From assembly GCF_910596095.1 (NCBI RefSeq), contig NC_056536.1, forward strand, positions 17,531,291 through 17,595,290: a stretch of DNA of 64,000 bases, in the 5' to 3' direction. Of the stretch, positions 1 to 12,183 are shown piece after piece. Below the pieces are notes generated by a model, which was not told where the DNA came from, made no database searches, and saw nothing but the letters and a program-made list of their open reading frames with translations. The stretch is from Thunnus maccoyii (Eukaryota; Chordata; Actinopteri; Scombriformes; Scombridae). The first letter of the stretch is position 1. Each line of letters opens with the position of its first letter. Position numbers and translations under genes: made by a program.

Positions 1-300
1 AGCCTTGGAGGCTGCTGATGCCCAGAGCGACTACTATTACCTCATTGGCTGGTGTAGCAGCACCTGAGTGTATATTGACCACTTTAGGTTACATTAGCCG
101 AGCAATTTAGTGGTGCTGTGCCAATCTGTTGTAATAAATTGCCCACTGATAGTAAACTTTGTCATCACTCATAGGCCCCTCTGACCAGGCAGAGCTGGCT
201 CACGTCCCTTAATTATTTCTGGTTTCCATACTTGTTGTCACTTGTTATTTTCAGTCTGTGCCAAGTGTCTGAATAACACCTTTAAGCAATCTCACGCAAG

Positions 301-346
301 CGCACGCACACACTCACGCACACACACAGACACACACACACACACA
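301..346. repeat. CA-rich microsatellite
   Basis: Imperfect (CA)n with CGCA and CTCA interruptions. Confidence 0.9.
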
Positions 347-389
347 GGGGCTACCATATGTACACACTGAGACACTAGTAGCTCCCGGC

Positions 390-404
390 AGTGCCCCCTA
401 GCGA
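390..404 (-). promoter_or_regulatory. CTCF-like site, minus orientation
   Basis: The + strand reads AGTGCCCCCTAGCGA. Its complement TCGCTAGGGGGCACT fits the vertebrate CTCF core (YCASYAGRKGGCRST) at all but one position. CTCF sites between Hox genes act as chromatin boundaries in vertebrates. Binding is inferred from the motif alone. Confidence 0.5.
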
Positions 405-983
405 TCAGAAGTGTTGCATGTGGGAGTGGGCGGGTGTTGAGGCTTGTTGTTTATGGCTGCTGGTTTTCGGCGGCGGTTCACTGCGGATGTCAGCTGACCC
501 AGCTGATACACTGCTGCCAGCAAATAACTGCTTGAGCAGACACAGAGGAGTGTTTCTGAGTGTCTGATTTGCTGTTGTCACTTTGGGGGGAATGAGAGAT
601 TTGTCTGTCTGGTTTATTCTGATATAATGAGATGCAGTGGTCTGTTTTAGGATGTTGCTCTGACATAATCACTGACGACATAATGGGAAGTATCCATTGC
701 CTTTTTATTTACACCAGCGGCAGGAGAAAAAAAACAAATCACAGATATCCTCATTGTCATCAAAATCAGCAGCAGTTACAGTAACTATTGAACATTAGTG
801 GACAGGGTGTTATTGACGAAGCACAAGTGAACTGCGTAGTGTAAAAAAAAATACATGAATGGTGCAACATTTTCCAGTTTCTTCCCAGCATTTGACAAAA
901 AAAAAAAAAAAAAAAAGTTCAGGATTAATTTCAAAATATTTTGTGCAACAGCACAGAGGGGTTGAACCTCAGCCTTGTTTATG

Positions 984-1018
<35 letters not shown>

Positions 1019-1530
1019 TTGTGAAACTAAGAAATATGCAGAAAATTTGAAAGAAATGTGCAAAAAATGAAATATAAAGGAAAGGGGATACTGAAGTGGC
1101 CTTTATTGCATCTCAAAACAAAGTAGTTTGTTTAGTGAAGGAGTATTCAAAGGCATCTTAAATACACCGTGTGTGTGTGTGTGTCTCACTCAGACACTTT
1201 TTATGTGTAATTGAAGTTGAAAGCGGTTGTTTTTTTTGTGTTGTCTTGTTTTTTTAATCAAAGCTCAGCTTGGTGAAATGCTCCCCTTTTATTGTCTGCG
1301 CAGAGACAAAAATATTGTTTATGCTATAAAGTGATTTCATGTGTTTCTGTCTCCTGCTGAAGCTCAGCAGTCGTGCGTTTCAATCTTGTAAAATACAATT
1401 ATTGGCAAAGCCTCGTTCTGGAAGCCTTTAAAGTCTTACAACCTACTGTTACACACGTTGTTTGCTTTTTCCTTATGAAACATTGCTGTTGTAATGGATC
1501 GTGTCCGCTGCTGCCCAATCGTGTCCCTGT

Positions 1531-1548
1531 AGAGACAGAGACAGAGAG

Positions 1549-1576
<28 letters not shown>
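1531..1576. repeat. GA-rich microsatellite
   Basis: (AG)n with GGGAGGG interruptions. Confidence 0.85.
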
Positions 1577-1579
<3 letters not shown>

Positions 1580-4500
1580 ACTTAATACATGCCATTTGGG
1601 TTGTTAGGTAAATCTTGGTTTAAAATAAGATGGGAAAACCACAGTCTATTGTTTTGCCCTGCAGTGTTTTTAAAAGCAGAGATAGGCTTGCATAAAACTC
1701 CATGAAGTCATGAATCTGTCCGCATCACCACATTTAGAACCTCACTTACAAATCCCGACAGGGCAAAAATTTTGCCTAATGGTCATAATTTATGATGTGT
1801 GGATCAACATGCACTCATTGGGCAACAGTTTCCTGAGTGCTTAACGAGCATAAAGTCGAACACTTCCGGACATTAATTGGGCTAGCCAGCGATGGTAAAG
1901 TGCTTATAGAGGGCTTTACATTGTTAGTATGTGAATTACTCCTTATTAGTAAGGTTAGAAGCGGGGGAGAAGAAAAAGCATCAGGCGCTGACCAGGCTTT
2001 GCCTCCCTCGCTGTGTTTTTAATCATGGCTGATAATGTAGAAATTTTACAGGTCCCATATAACTAACTGAGTGATGTTGTGACGTTGGATATTGATGTGT
2101 ATCTGTAAACATGCAAAAGAGAAGAGCTGTATGCTCATGGACGTGGATGGGCCCTGCTCTGCTGCAGAGGAGCAGGCTGTTAAAGTTGGGCCTTCAGCTA
2201 AAGAACTAATTAAAACGTAAATTTAAAACCGATCTTGCGTGATAATAACTAACATTATAACCCCAACAATAATAATTATAATTATATTTATAATAACAAC
2301 AATAATACTACCATAATAATAATAATAATAATAATATTATGCATGCTCTATTTCATTTATGCGTAGCCTTCATTGCGCATTCACCGTAGATAACTACTAA
2401 AACCATATACTATTCATGAATGAATTATTAATATTAATTATTAATATCCATGGTTAGTACTTGATACCAGGCTGTTGTTAAAAAATTCATTAATTTCGTC
2501 CAAGACCACTCAGGTTGTTTCGTTCACCGCTGGTCATTATTTCCCTTTAAAGATCGAGGTAACATGGACCAAACGGCTTCTTTCCTTCCTGCATCAAAAG
2601 CCGCGCATGTGATTTGCCTCACGGGCCGCAATAAAACACTAAAACACGGGGGAAAGAATGACCTTTCTAATTCTGCGTAGTGGCACAACCTCTGCTGCAT
2701 TCCAGCCTCTCCAGTCCACATTGGCTTTACTGTTCAGCCTTTATTTACAACCTAAACTTTATGGACCAGTCACAGCGCGTTTTTTTTTTTTTTTTGGGAG
2801 GGGGGGGGGGGGCTGTGAATCAGACAATCTGCGTTTTGAAACCCAAATAATATACATTTAGTTAAATTTAAATATATTGAAATATAGTTGAAATAAAGCA
2901 GTGAAACCGAATACGTCTGTTAATTATATATAAAAACTTTACAATGAGTAAATTATAGCGACTGCATGGTGACAACAACAGAAGTTACTATAATGAAAGG
3001 CTTCTATAAATCCTGTCACATGCTGTCTCTGATATTTGTGAGTATGACAAATTAAGAAAGTAAAACTCGCTGCCAAACATATTTCACACACTTAATCACA
3101 TTTCAGGATTCATTTATGTTGTTTGAATTTAAATTTAAATTTCATGTTGCATTAAAAGTGGTGTATAAACGCTTTTGGGGATTATGTTTTCAATTTTCTG
3201 CGGCATGAAAATGAATTTGGGCACTTTGAGACTTTCCATCCTGCTGTATGTGTTTGTTTAATCCTCCTTTAATCATCAGCTGATTCATAATATCAAAGTG
3301 AAGAAGATCAAATAATCCCAGGGCAGCAGCAAATTACAGCCTCTAACTTCTGCGCCTTATTTACCCCAAATTTGTGCGACGCGGATGTCACATATGGCCA
3401 CGAATAAGGTGAAGAGAAACTTTTATTGCACCAGCTACTTCCTTCTCTTTGTTCTGCTCTCTTTTATGGTCCATTCAGGATCCCAAACAACAGACCAAAC
3501 AACGCTGCACGTTTAGGCTTCAAGTATTCACCCCATTGAAGAAATCAATGAGGTGGACCAATAGGCTGCTGTAGCCAGAGCGACCGCGTCTGAACAGACA
3601 TTTTCAATAACTGTATTGATTATTTTATAGATATCTATTATGGCCTGTTGCAAAACGCCAATTAAGCGTAATTATAATTCAGGGGAAAGTGTTGAGTTTT
3701 ATTCAATTTAAACGCGTTTGACTTTTTAAAAAGAAAAGAGTTGTGGTTTAAAAATGCACTCTCGTCAACTGTATAAAAAGTAATTTAATTATCTTAATCA
3801 CAGATAACTGAGAGTGAGTGAAGTTGACATCAGTAATGTCATTAATTTGGAATTTAACGTATTTAAAGGCAGCACATTTCGCGCACACACTCGCTTAAGT
3901 TTTGCAGGATTTTTGCAGCGCACCTCTTAAGTAATTTCCAAACCCATTATTTGCTGCTGAGATAATTATCGGTTTCCCTTTCCTCCCTGTGTGTCAGAGG
4001 AATGTCGAAGTATGATCAGAACAGGGGGGAAAAAAGAGACTGAAACAGCTCCATAAGCATTTTAACATGTTGCATCTTCACTGTAATTCAACTCCATATT
4101 CTGTGCGTAAAATTACAAGCAAACTCTTTATTGTTATGAATTGAAGAGACTGTACCTGAGAGCAGCCTGCCCATGTGAGCACCGGGCATAAGTTGGCCTG
4201 TGGAGGTTTTTGTCTGACGTGGGGCTGCACAGTCGCATAACTGGATTTTTCAAGACAGTGGCAGAAATTAGCCTGTCTTCAAAGACGCAGCTCGGTCGGA
4301 GCTGTACACGCTATTTCCTCTGGCTTTATGCTTCCACATGCTGTGCAGTGCTTTCATTTTTGAGCCTGCTCGTGTTGCAGGGCTTTGCTGCAGAGATAGT
4401 AGTTGGTGAGCTGGGGAACGTCACTTGTTTTATTGCCCTCACAGAAGAGAGACCATAAACGCATTCTTACCACCTACACCCTCCCCCAGTTTCACTGCAA

Positions 4501-4716
4501 AAAGCATGGAAATTGCTCACAAGCCAGATAATTTATACACAAAGGAAACATTAACAGTATGTTAGTTGGAAAGTCGTCGATATGACTGAGATAAACAATA
4601 AATGCCAATATTCATTTTATTGTTCATAAAAAGGCGGCGCGTTCTGCTGGATCACAACATAAAGGCCATATTATGTCCGCAGTGATGTTGTAAAATTAAA
4701 ACTGAGTTAGTTTTGG

Positions 4717-4787
4717 ACACACACACACATACACACACATACACACATACACACACACACACACACACGCACACACACACACACACA
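4717..4787. repeat. (CA)n microsatellite
   Basis: About 70 bp of CA repeats with periodic CATA variants, 650 bp upstream of the hoxc6a start. Confidence 0.95.
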
Positions 4788-5148
4788 ACATAAGAACTGT
4801 GTATCACAGGTAACAGAGTTGCCTTTTATCTTAGTAAGTGGATTTAAAAACTAATTTCCTGAATGTGACCTTTTAAAACACCTTTGGACGTGAGTTCATG
4901 TGTATTTATATGCAAATATCCCACCTCCCTTTGACTATGAGCACTGTACTGAATGGCATTGGTCCAGTTTTGCATCATACTTGCTCTTTAAACTCCACAT
5001 TCTCGCAAACTTCAAGTAAAAAAAATGTCTCATCCAGTCAAGCTGTATAGTGTGCTACTCCAACTCTACGTTGTGTTTATCGGCATTTAGCACTAATGTT
5101 CAAGCTCTGAGCTAAAAGCTACAGTTTCTCCTCAACTCCTGCCTCTCA

Positions 5149-5220
5149 ATTGGTGGAGAATGGTCAGCTGACATTGTCATATTGTCTCTCACCGAGCCAA
5201 GCCTCGGCTATAACACTCGG
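5149..5220 (+). promoter_or_regulatory. hoxc6a: Proximal promoter of hoxc6a (CCAAT plus E-box)
   Basis: ATTGG (inverted CCAAT) at 5149-5153 is followed 16 bases later by the E-box CAGCTG at 5165-5170, and then by a TATA-like CTATAACA at 5208-5215. The start codon is at 5438, so a 5'UTR of roughly 200 bases is plausible. The arrangement is a looser version of the CCAAT/CACGTG module upstream of hoxc4a and hoxc3a. Function is inferred from position. Confidence 0.4.
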
Positions 5221-5437
5221 GTTTGTGCGTCTTAACCGGAGATTGGAAATTAATAATATTGAATCCTCAAAGTAGCCCACTTCCAGTTAGAGAAGCAGAA
5301 AGTCGAGGAAAAAAAAGAAGACATTGGAGAAAGGTGTGGTTGGTTGACAAAAACGGGAAGGAGATTTACTGAGAAGGAGATTGAAAAGAGACCGATAAAG
5401 AAGTGGGGAGAGTTGGAGAGAGGGTTACAAGCAAGGT

Positions 5438-5834
5438 ATGAATTCTTATTTCGCAAACCCGTCGCTCTCCTGCCATTTATCCGGTGGTCAAGATGTTTTG
5501 CCTAACGTACCCCTAAACTCCACCACCTATGACACAGTCAGACATTTTTCGTCGTACGGTGCAGCTGTGACCCAGAATCGGATATATTCACCTTTCTACT
5601 CTCCTCAAGATAATGTCGTTTTTGGGTCTGGCAGGGCACAGTATGAATATGGATCAAACGTGTTTCTTCAAGACAAGGACGTGCTCCCCAGTTGCAGACA
5701 AACAAACATGGGACTCAATACACAAAGCCACATTGCTCAAGAGTACAGTTTGGATCAAGGAAGAGCAGGAGCTCAGGATCAGAAAAGCAACATCCCGATC
5801 TACCCGTGGATGCAGCGAATGAACTCACACAGCG
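5438..5834 (+). CDS. hoxc6a: hoxc6a exon 1 (N-terminus and hexapeptide)
   Basis: First coding exon of HoxC6, a nuclear homeodomain transcription factor specifying thoracic/anterior-trunk identity. The start [20 protein letters not shown] matches vertebrate HOXC6 almost residue for residue, so this ATG is secure. The Pbx-binding hexapeptide IYPWM is at residues 121-125, followed by the MNSHS junction. The exon ends after one base of Gly133 at the donor GCG/GTGAGT (phase 1), the standard Hox splice position. Spliced to 6296-6603 it gives a 234-residue protein, against 235 in human. The 461-bp intron (5835-6295) carries an 18-bp palindrome (5911-5928). No break or shift is seen. Confidence 0.97.
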
Positions 5835-5910
5835 GTGAGTTTTACTACGACAAATAAATTAAGGAAATGGGCCAGTTTTACGATATGTCTTACCAAGAGA
5901 GCAAGTTACT

Positions 5911-5928
5911 TTTTATGGCCCCATAAAA
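5911..5928. promoter_or_regulatory. hoxc6a: Intronic palindrome of two inverted TTTTATGG sites
   Basis: TTTTATGG-CC-CCATAAAA, two perfect 8-bp arms 77 bp inside the hoxc6a intron. TTTATGG is a Cdx/posterior-Hox-type homeodomain site. Comparable palindromes occur in the hoxc5a and hoxc4a introns, so an auto- or cross-regulatory element is plausible. Confidence 0.5.
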
Positions 5929-6045
5929 CATTACTGTATCCCCTCGACTTGTAGATGGGCCTTTACATGTGCAAACAAACAGCTTTCATTTTAAGAATGA
6001 TATAGTAGTCATAAACAGGAGCGTGAGACAGAGAGGATACATTAG

Positions 6046-6603
<558 letters not shown>

Positions 6604-7384
6604 AAAAAAAAAAGAAGTGGGGGGAAAAACACCTGATGACCATGAAAACCCAACATAACTACCTAAAAAAATCTATATGGACCTGAGAGCGAGTTCACTG
6701 CATGATGGCTACCCCGCAGCTCTCCCACTTATATCTCATGTTGACCACAGGAGTGTTGAGCCTTAGAAATCCAAATAATTTCAGCCACAGTATGGCCCCT
6801 GTGACATTGGAGCGCCGAGTTTTTTTTTTTTTTTTCCTTCGCAATGTCACACTTGTATTGTATTAAAAATAAAAAGAAGTATTCATTTCTACGTTATTTC
6901 CCATGCCAGTAAAATCTGTGTATTTATCCCCCACTGCCCATCCATCACTGTGAACTCTTTGATCACCTCACAAAATACAGTGTTGGTCAGACTTAACTCA
7001 GTATTGTACATGCACATTCCACGGAAGGAAAGGACCGGGCGGACACTTTAATTTGATCACAGTGTAATACTTGAATATTCCGTAGAAAGTGTCTTGCATA
7101 AACCTGAAAGTTGCACGGATATGCTACAGTGTAAACACACACATACACACACAACACTGAAATGCCTGTATATAATCAAATTAACGGTACATTATGTAAA
7201 TCCTGTGTGGACTTATGTGCATTTAGCCGCTTTGATAGACGCTGCATAGCATAAAATTGCGCTTATACCCCTTTTTTGACCATTTGACACGATACGCTTT
7301 CCTTGTGAAATAGATTTGTACACTAGTAATTCTTCACTTTTGTTTTTTTGGAGTTACGTGTTTTGTCATAAATGTGTATCATGG

Positions 7385-7390
7385 AATAAA
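7385..7390 (+). terminator. hoxc6a: Polyadenylation signal, probably hoxc6a
   Basis: AATAAA about 780 bases past the hoxc6a stop, followed by a T/G-rich stretch. It is the best-placed signal before the hoxc5a promoter. Confidence 0.5.
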
Positions 7391-7821
7391 ATATTTGTAA
7401 AACTTTCACTCTCGTCTTGTATTTTTGGGATCATGGCACTTCCTTACATGAGTCAGATGGCCGTATAAAGAAAGCGTGCTTACACTACGAACCAACTCAC
7501 TAAATTGTGGAAGCTTGGTATTATATTTGTATTTTATCATGACCTTTTTGGTCAGAGAAAGCTGTGAAGGCAAGTGAGGAACAAATTAGCTTATAGGCAA
7601 TAGACAAAGCTCTGATTTAGGAGCAAATTTTGGCCACTTAAATATAAAATTTTCAACTTTCTGATTGGTGTTAGAGCACGGGAATGAGCCATTGTCCAAT
7701 ATCCAATGAAACACTATAACATTCCCGTAGTTGTATTACTAACTTCGGCGACATCAAAGTTTCAAGTCCATATGCGTAAATATATTTTACGCAACTAGGC
7801 GCTTTAAATATGAAATCATAA

Positions 7822-7920
7822 ATATTATTATTATTATTGTTATTAATATTATTGTTGTTGTTATCATTATCATTATTATTATCATAATAATAATTATTAT
7901 CATTATTATAATTATTATAT
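7822..7920. repeat. AT-rich trinucleotide repeat (ATT/ATC)
   Basis: Imperfect ATT repeats with GTT and ATC variants in the hoxc6a-hoxc5a spacer. Open frames over it are low-complexity artefacts. Confidence 0.9.
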
Positions 7921-8144
7921 TGGTCTGGTGGTGGACTCGCAGTGTTTCGGGGGCAGAGAGCTCTGGCCGGTCTTGACCGTCTTGCTCCATACCAGACACC
8001 AGATGACGCTCTTGTCTTACTGTCCTGCCCTTTTTTTTTCATTAAAGCGCCCTGCCTGGTCCTCAACAACCAACAGCTCAAAGTTTACCGGACACGTTTC
8101 TCCTATTCATCAATATCCCCATTGAGTATCAAAGCCAATTTATG

Positions 8145-8253
8145 ACTGGCCAACATGTGCACGTGATCCCATACAAATACCCCATATTTGGGCAGCGCAC
8201 GGCGGATCAAGAATTAAAAAAAAAAGATACCAAAGCCTACTCCACCTATAAAT
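8145..8253 (+). promoter_or_regulatory. hoxc5a: Proximal promoter of hoxc5a
   Basis: ACTGG at 8145-8149 and CACGTG at 8160-8165 are spaced 15 bases start to start, the same as the ATTGG/CACGTG pair upstream of hoxc4a and hoxc3a, although the CCAAT half carries one mismatch. A TATA box, TATAAAT, lies at 8247-8253, about 156 bases before the start codon. Function is inferred. Confidence 0.45.
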
Positions 8254-8408
8254 CCTGGATTATTTTTTTGGGGCAGACAGCTCTGAATTTTCCAAAAGCG
8301 GCTACAAAGAAAAGCAATGATCAACAAAAACAAGGAAATAACCGCAACATAGGCTACATCCCGCAGCCCTCTGTAGTTTAAAAAGAAAGTATCGGGGATA
8401 GTTAAAAA

Positions 8409-8886
8409 ATGAGCTCTTATGTTGACAGCTCCAATCTCAGGCAAACAAGCGAGACAACTTCTCCTAACACTATGTTTAGTTTCGATCTATCTGGGCGCGG
8501 GTCCAACCGTTATAAGGGTGTTAATGTGAACGGGATATTCACTTGTCCCGTCCCCACGACCTCTGTTGAACGAGAGGAGATGAAAACTAGCCTGCGTGGC
8601 AACACGGATACTCCTCTCCCGCCGGGACCACAGATAACCATGGTCTCCAGTAGCTCGTCCGTGGACGCAAGCGGGCTCAACTACGGCAGCAGCACGCTGC
8701 TGGGACGAGGGGCGGACAGAGACCCGGAGAGGAGCGCAAAATCCGGCGGTAACAAGAGCCATGAGAGCGACAGAAACGCGGAGAACACGCAAGCGATGAA
8801 ACGAAACACAAATGCGAGCCAGCGTCAGGACAGTGAGCAGCGGCCACAGATTTATCCATGGATGACAAAACTGCACATGAGCCACG
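8409..8886 (+). CDS. hoxc5a: hoxc5a exon 1 (N-terminus and hexapeptide)
   Basis: First exon of HoxC5, a homeodomain transcription factor of the cervical/brachial level. It starts MSSYV like other Hox5 proteins, then runs through a divergent Ser/Gly/Asn-rich region to the diagnostic Hox5 block QIYPWMTKLHMSH (IYPWM at residues 148-152). The exon ends at CCACG/GTAAAG in phase 1. Joined to 10081-10289 it gives 228 residues, close to human HOXC5 (222). The middle of the exon shares little with mammalian HOXC5, which is usual for fish Hox N-termini. The 1.2-kb intron contains a palindrome (9026-9042) and a DR2 repeat (9309-9322). Confidence 0.96.
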
Positions 8887-9025
8887 GTAAAGTTTGTCTA
8901 TTTTCTAAAGTGCGTCTAAGATGCTTTCCCTTCTTCACTCTTTACGCTGCTACACTTCTTTTCGCCCGTTCCAGTTTCCCTCTTGAGTTTTATAGGCCAA
9001 ACGCAGGAAATAATAAAAACTCGCG

Positions 9026-9042
9026 GTCATAAATTTTATGAC
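9026..9042. promoter_or_regulatory. hoxc5a: Intronic palindrome GTCATAAA-T-TTTATGAC
   Basis: Perfect 8-bp arms around one base, 140 bp inside the hoxc5a intron. The core CATAAA/TTTATG is shared with the hoxc6a intron palindrome and, with one mismatch, the hoxc4a intron element. Confidence 0.5.
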
Positions 9043-9308
9043 AAAGGCATCCATTGCTCGTAAACCTGCTCTGTTACGGTGAAGAGGTGATCTGTGGGGT
9101 GATTTATGGTGGTATAATTGGATAAGAGAACAAAACTGTGATAAAACTATGAAATAATATTACAAATTCACCTCCAAGTATTAGTTTTTGCTTTGCTTCC
9201 TTTATATTCTTAGTCAAGCTACATGTTTTACATGATCAGACTCTCTGTGTGAGACAAGCTTTAGCCTTAAACTGAACTCTGGGAAACACCAATGCCCTGA
9301 CCCAATCA

Positions 9309-9322
9309 TGAACTTTTCACCT
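9309..9322 (-). promoter_or_regulatory. DR2 repeat, candidate retinoic acid response element
   Basis: The + strand reads TGAACT-TT-TCACCT. On the minus strand this is AGGTGA-AA-AGTTCA, two RGKTSA half-sites spaced by two, in the hoxc5a intron. DR2 is bound by RAR/RXR at several Hox enhancers. Evidence is motif only. Confidence 0.4.
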
Positions 9323-10080
9323 CTAAAAGATTTGAATAGGCGTACTCCTTTTCCATGCCTTGGAACACTGAGCACATTTTGCTGCAAATAGAAGCTTCTT
9401 CTGTTTTGTGTTCGTCTATATGCAAACATCCAGGAGCACACAGCAGGGATGTTTAAAATATTATTACATCCAATAGGTCAGGCCTGTTGCTTTCCTTAGC
9501 ACGCCTGAGCACGAGCAAGGCTTTAAATAGGAAAATATATATCTGGAAAACAGCAGTTTGCATTTTCTAATCCCATTTTATTTTTAGATTTTACACGTTT
9601 GTTTTCCTCCCACGATATTGTGCTCCTGTGCAGTGGTGTTAGGCCGAGGCCAGTGTTTACAGAGAGGCCAACACATTATCTGTAGCTATGTCATTTTACA
9701 TTTTACAAAAGGATTTCTTTAAGTGACAGTCGTGTATTTTTTTATGTTTTAGTTTTAGCAGCCTCTTCATTCAAACTGACTTTATTTATTAAATATAGCT
9801 TAACAATCCTTATCAGTCTGACATACATTTTTATTACATAAATCCACAGTAAGTAATATCAGGTTAAATGAGGTTATATAAAGATATTTGATCTTTTAAA
9901 TAAGGGTTGAATACATAAATTAATAGATTTGTGCTTGTAATGCTTACTTTTTATGGATATGGATATTGTTATAGATAACCAAGCTTTTTTTAAATTGAAT
10001 ATTATTATTATTAGCTTTTTATTATATTTATTTACCACTTCAATACTGCTGAAAGCTAACTGATTTTAATACCACTTCAG

Positions 10081-10289
10081 AATCGGAGGGTAAGCGGTCC
10101 AGGACCAGTTACACCCGCTACCAGACTCTGGAGCTGGAGAAAGAGTTTCACTTCAACCGGTACCTGAGCCGCCGCAGGCGCATAGAGATCGCCCACAGCC
10201 TGTGTCTAAACGAGAGGCAGATCAAAATCTGGTTCCAGAACAGACGAATGAAGTGGAAGAAGGACTCAAAGATCAAAGTGAAGGAATAA
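10081..10289 (+). CDS. hoxc5a: hoxc5a exon 2 (homeodomain)
   Basis: Begins after ACTTCAG; the first two bases complete Glu160. The homeodomain spans residues 163-222 ([54 protein letters not shown]). The LNERQ and KKDSK tail are typical of Hox5. The tail is short (KIKVKE), as in other Hox5 proteins, and stops at TAA 10287-10289. The 3'UTR probably runs to AATAAA at 11116-11121, and a consensus DR5 repeat lies just 65 bases after the stop. Confidence 0.97.
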
Positions 10290-10353
10290 AAGTGCACTGA
10301 TAGGGGCGCAGCACGTTTTTCAGCCCCACACTGCACAGTGCTGGAGTGCCGCC

Positions 10354-10370
10354 TGACCTCCGGATGAACT
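10354..10370 (-). promoter_or_regulatory. DR5 repeat, candidate retinoic acid response element 3' of hoxc5a
   Basis: TGACCT-CCGGA-TGAACT on the + strand, that is AGTTCA-N5-AGGTCA on the minus strand: two exact RGKTSA half-sites at the classical RAR/RXR spacing. Its place just 3' of the Hox5 gene corresponds to the distal-element (DE) RARE between Hoxb5 and Hoxb4 in mammals. It would lie in the hoxc5a 3'UTR if that ends at 11.1 kb. Confidence 0.55.
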
Positions 10371-11115
10371 GCTAGGAGCAATGACATCATGACACCGCTC
10401 TGTGCGCTTCATCACCAATTATGTGTCACTTGCTGCAGTTTGGGACCTAATGTATTGAATATCACTCACTTTGATCAATCGGTTTACATTTCTAAATTAA
10501 TTTGCTGTCCATGCGATGATAACCTCACTTTGCTGCACGGAGGGGACAAGAGGTTGAGGGGAGCTGGGGTCCTTCAAACTGCAAGTATTTGGCCTGCAGT
10601 GCACTGGAAGGCTGCACAATGCTACTAATAATCTATGTTTTTTAATTAGGATAACAGTAGTGGAGGCAGAGCGATAGCCTGCATCATTTCAAGCTCTTTA
10701 TCATCATCATATGATAAAACTGTTAGGTCAACAAATCAAATAAAGGCAACTGCTTTGGAAATCATAATGATTATGAGCTGTCCTATAACCATCAGTTAAA
10801 TAGGTTCCCAGCGGTAAAAACTACTTTCTATTTCTTTTAAAAATTTACTCCCTAATATGTTGCAGTGCAAACAAAATAGGATGTGTGATGTGTTCAGTGA
10901 GCAATGTATTTGTGAGTGGATTTCTTTGAAGGCACCATCCATGTTGTCTGTTTTACCCTTGTGAAGCTAAATCATTGTGTATAATTCAGCGACTGTATGT
11001 GATAATATTGTAAATGTGCAATGAAGCCATTTCTCCTCCCCTTTGTAAACTTAAGGTGCCTGGTTTACACAAGGCCTAGAATAACTGATAGATGGCTTAT
11101 TTGTTGATTGTAACC

Positions 11116-11121
11116 AATAAA
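11116..11121 (+). terminator. hoxc5a: Polyadenylation signal, probably hoxc5a
   Basis: AATAAA about 830 bases past the hoxc5a stop. Confidence 0.45.
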
Positions 11122-11932
11122 GTCTCATCATTAAAAATTAAGGGAATTTCCTATTGTCAACATGCGCACTTCTGTTATTTTGTTCCCCCCCCTGATATCA
11201 GGAGTTGGTGGCGGAATCACACAGCTGACTGATATATTTACTGAATTAAACGATTTGGAAATTGTGACACATTTAGTCCTGATCACGTTTTTAGTCCGAC
11301 TCGGGATCCCGCAGCATTTCATCAGATGACAAACGCGCTCTGAAGTTTAAGGCCCTCATAAAACTTTATTGCCCCTTTTCCACCACTCACCCACAGGCAC
11401 ACTCCGTTTCCTGTTTTGTCAGGGAAGGAAGGGGAGACACTAGCCTGTGATAACACTCGCCCACAACACAACATGGATGCACAACTTTGGTTTCCTGTGG
11501 CCGCAGACTGATGCGCCATCACTGCTGAGGCCATATGGCCACTTTATGGTCTCGCCCTGCTCTTTCAACCTGGCACCATTACACTGTAGTTAAAACAAAA
11601 AATATCTGCCAGTACAGAGGACATAAAATCATGCCAGTTGCTGGATGTCTGTATCTAGAAGACGCTTTAGTAGAAGTATCACTATGACGCACTATAGCCC
11701 AAGGTTATGAGGTAATTTCTCTACAGCACTAGTTAAGAAAATAAAAATCAACTCACCTCTCAAACTAATAGCTTCAGATAAAACTTCCTTCACGGTTAGA
11801 GAACCGCTCAGAGCAGCGTCCACTTTTCTCTGCGCTCTCTTAGGCCTATAACCTATAACGTGGACAATGTATTGAATCCCTTTTTGTGTGTCTTTCTTTT
11901 AGGGTATTTTAAAGTTTACAAGGTTACATATG

Positions 11933-12183
11933 CCAATTGCCCCAAGCAGGGCCTGTGAATGGTGCATAGGAAGCACGTGGTGTCATTTAAGTGGGTTTTA
12001 TGGCCTGGAAGAGCTGACAAACCTTCGATATATACACATCATATATAATCTTAACTGTCCGGAATCGCAGCTGCTGGCTTCCCCTTATCTGAGGAAGAAA
12101 GGGCTTTGTGGCAGTGAGGATGCAGTACCTTTCTCTGGACTCTGTAGTCGGGTGGTGCGGAGGACTGCATGGGAGCTGCTGCA
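11933..12183 (+). promoter_or_regulatory. Candidate upstream promoter and non-coding first exon (mir-10 / hoxc4a long transcript)
   Basis: The stretch has CCAAT (11933-11937), CACGTG (11974-11979), TTTTATGG close downstream, an ATATATAC-like AT element, then GC-richer DNA ending in a perfect splice donor GCA/GTAAGT (donor at 12184). CACGTGGT followed by TTTATGG is also the layout of the hoxc4a promoter. In mouse, a distal Hoxd4 promoter upstream of mir-10b drives spliced transcripts across the microRNA; this could be the HoxC equivalent. It is inference, with no acceptor partner proven. Confidence 0.3.

Larger units (their letters stand above)
1..5100. other. Non-coding 5' flank of hoxc6a (presumed hoxc8a-hoxc6a spacer)
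   Basis: No open frame here resembles a protein and no Hox exon is visible. It holds a CA-rich tract (301-346), poly-A (897-916), TA/GT dinucleotides (983-1018), a GA tract (1531-1576), AAT-rich DNA (2260-2340), a poly-T/poly-G run (2781-2812) and a long CA tract (4717-4787). Single-copy stretches at about 1830-1990 and 3360-3660 contain CCAAT, TTTATTG and TAAT words and look like candidate enhancers or an upstream hoxc6a promoter, but this is impression only. The gene to the left should be hoxc8a, by the standard HoxC order. Confidence 0.6.

Noticed and set aside
9085-9102. AGGTGA-N6-GGGTGA in the hoxc5a intron
   Set aside because: A DR6, not a spacing favoured by RAR/RXR.
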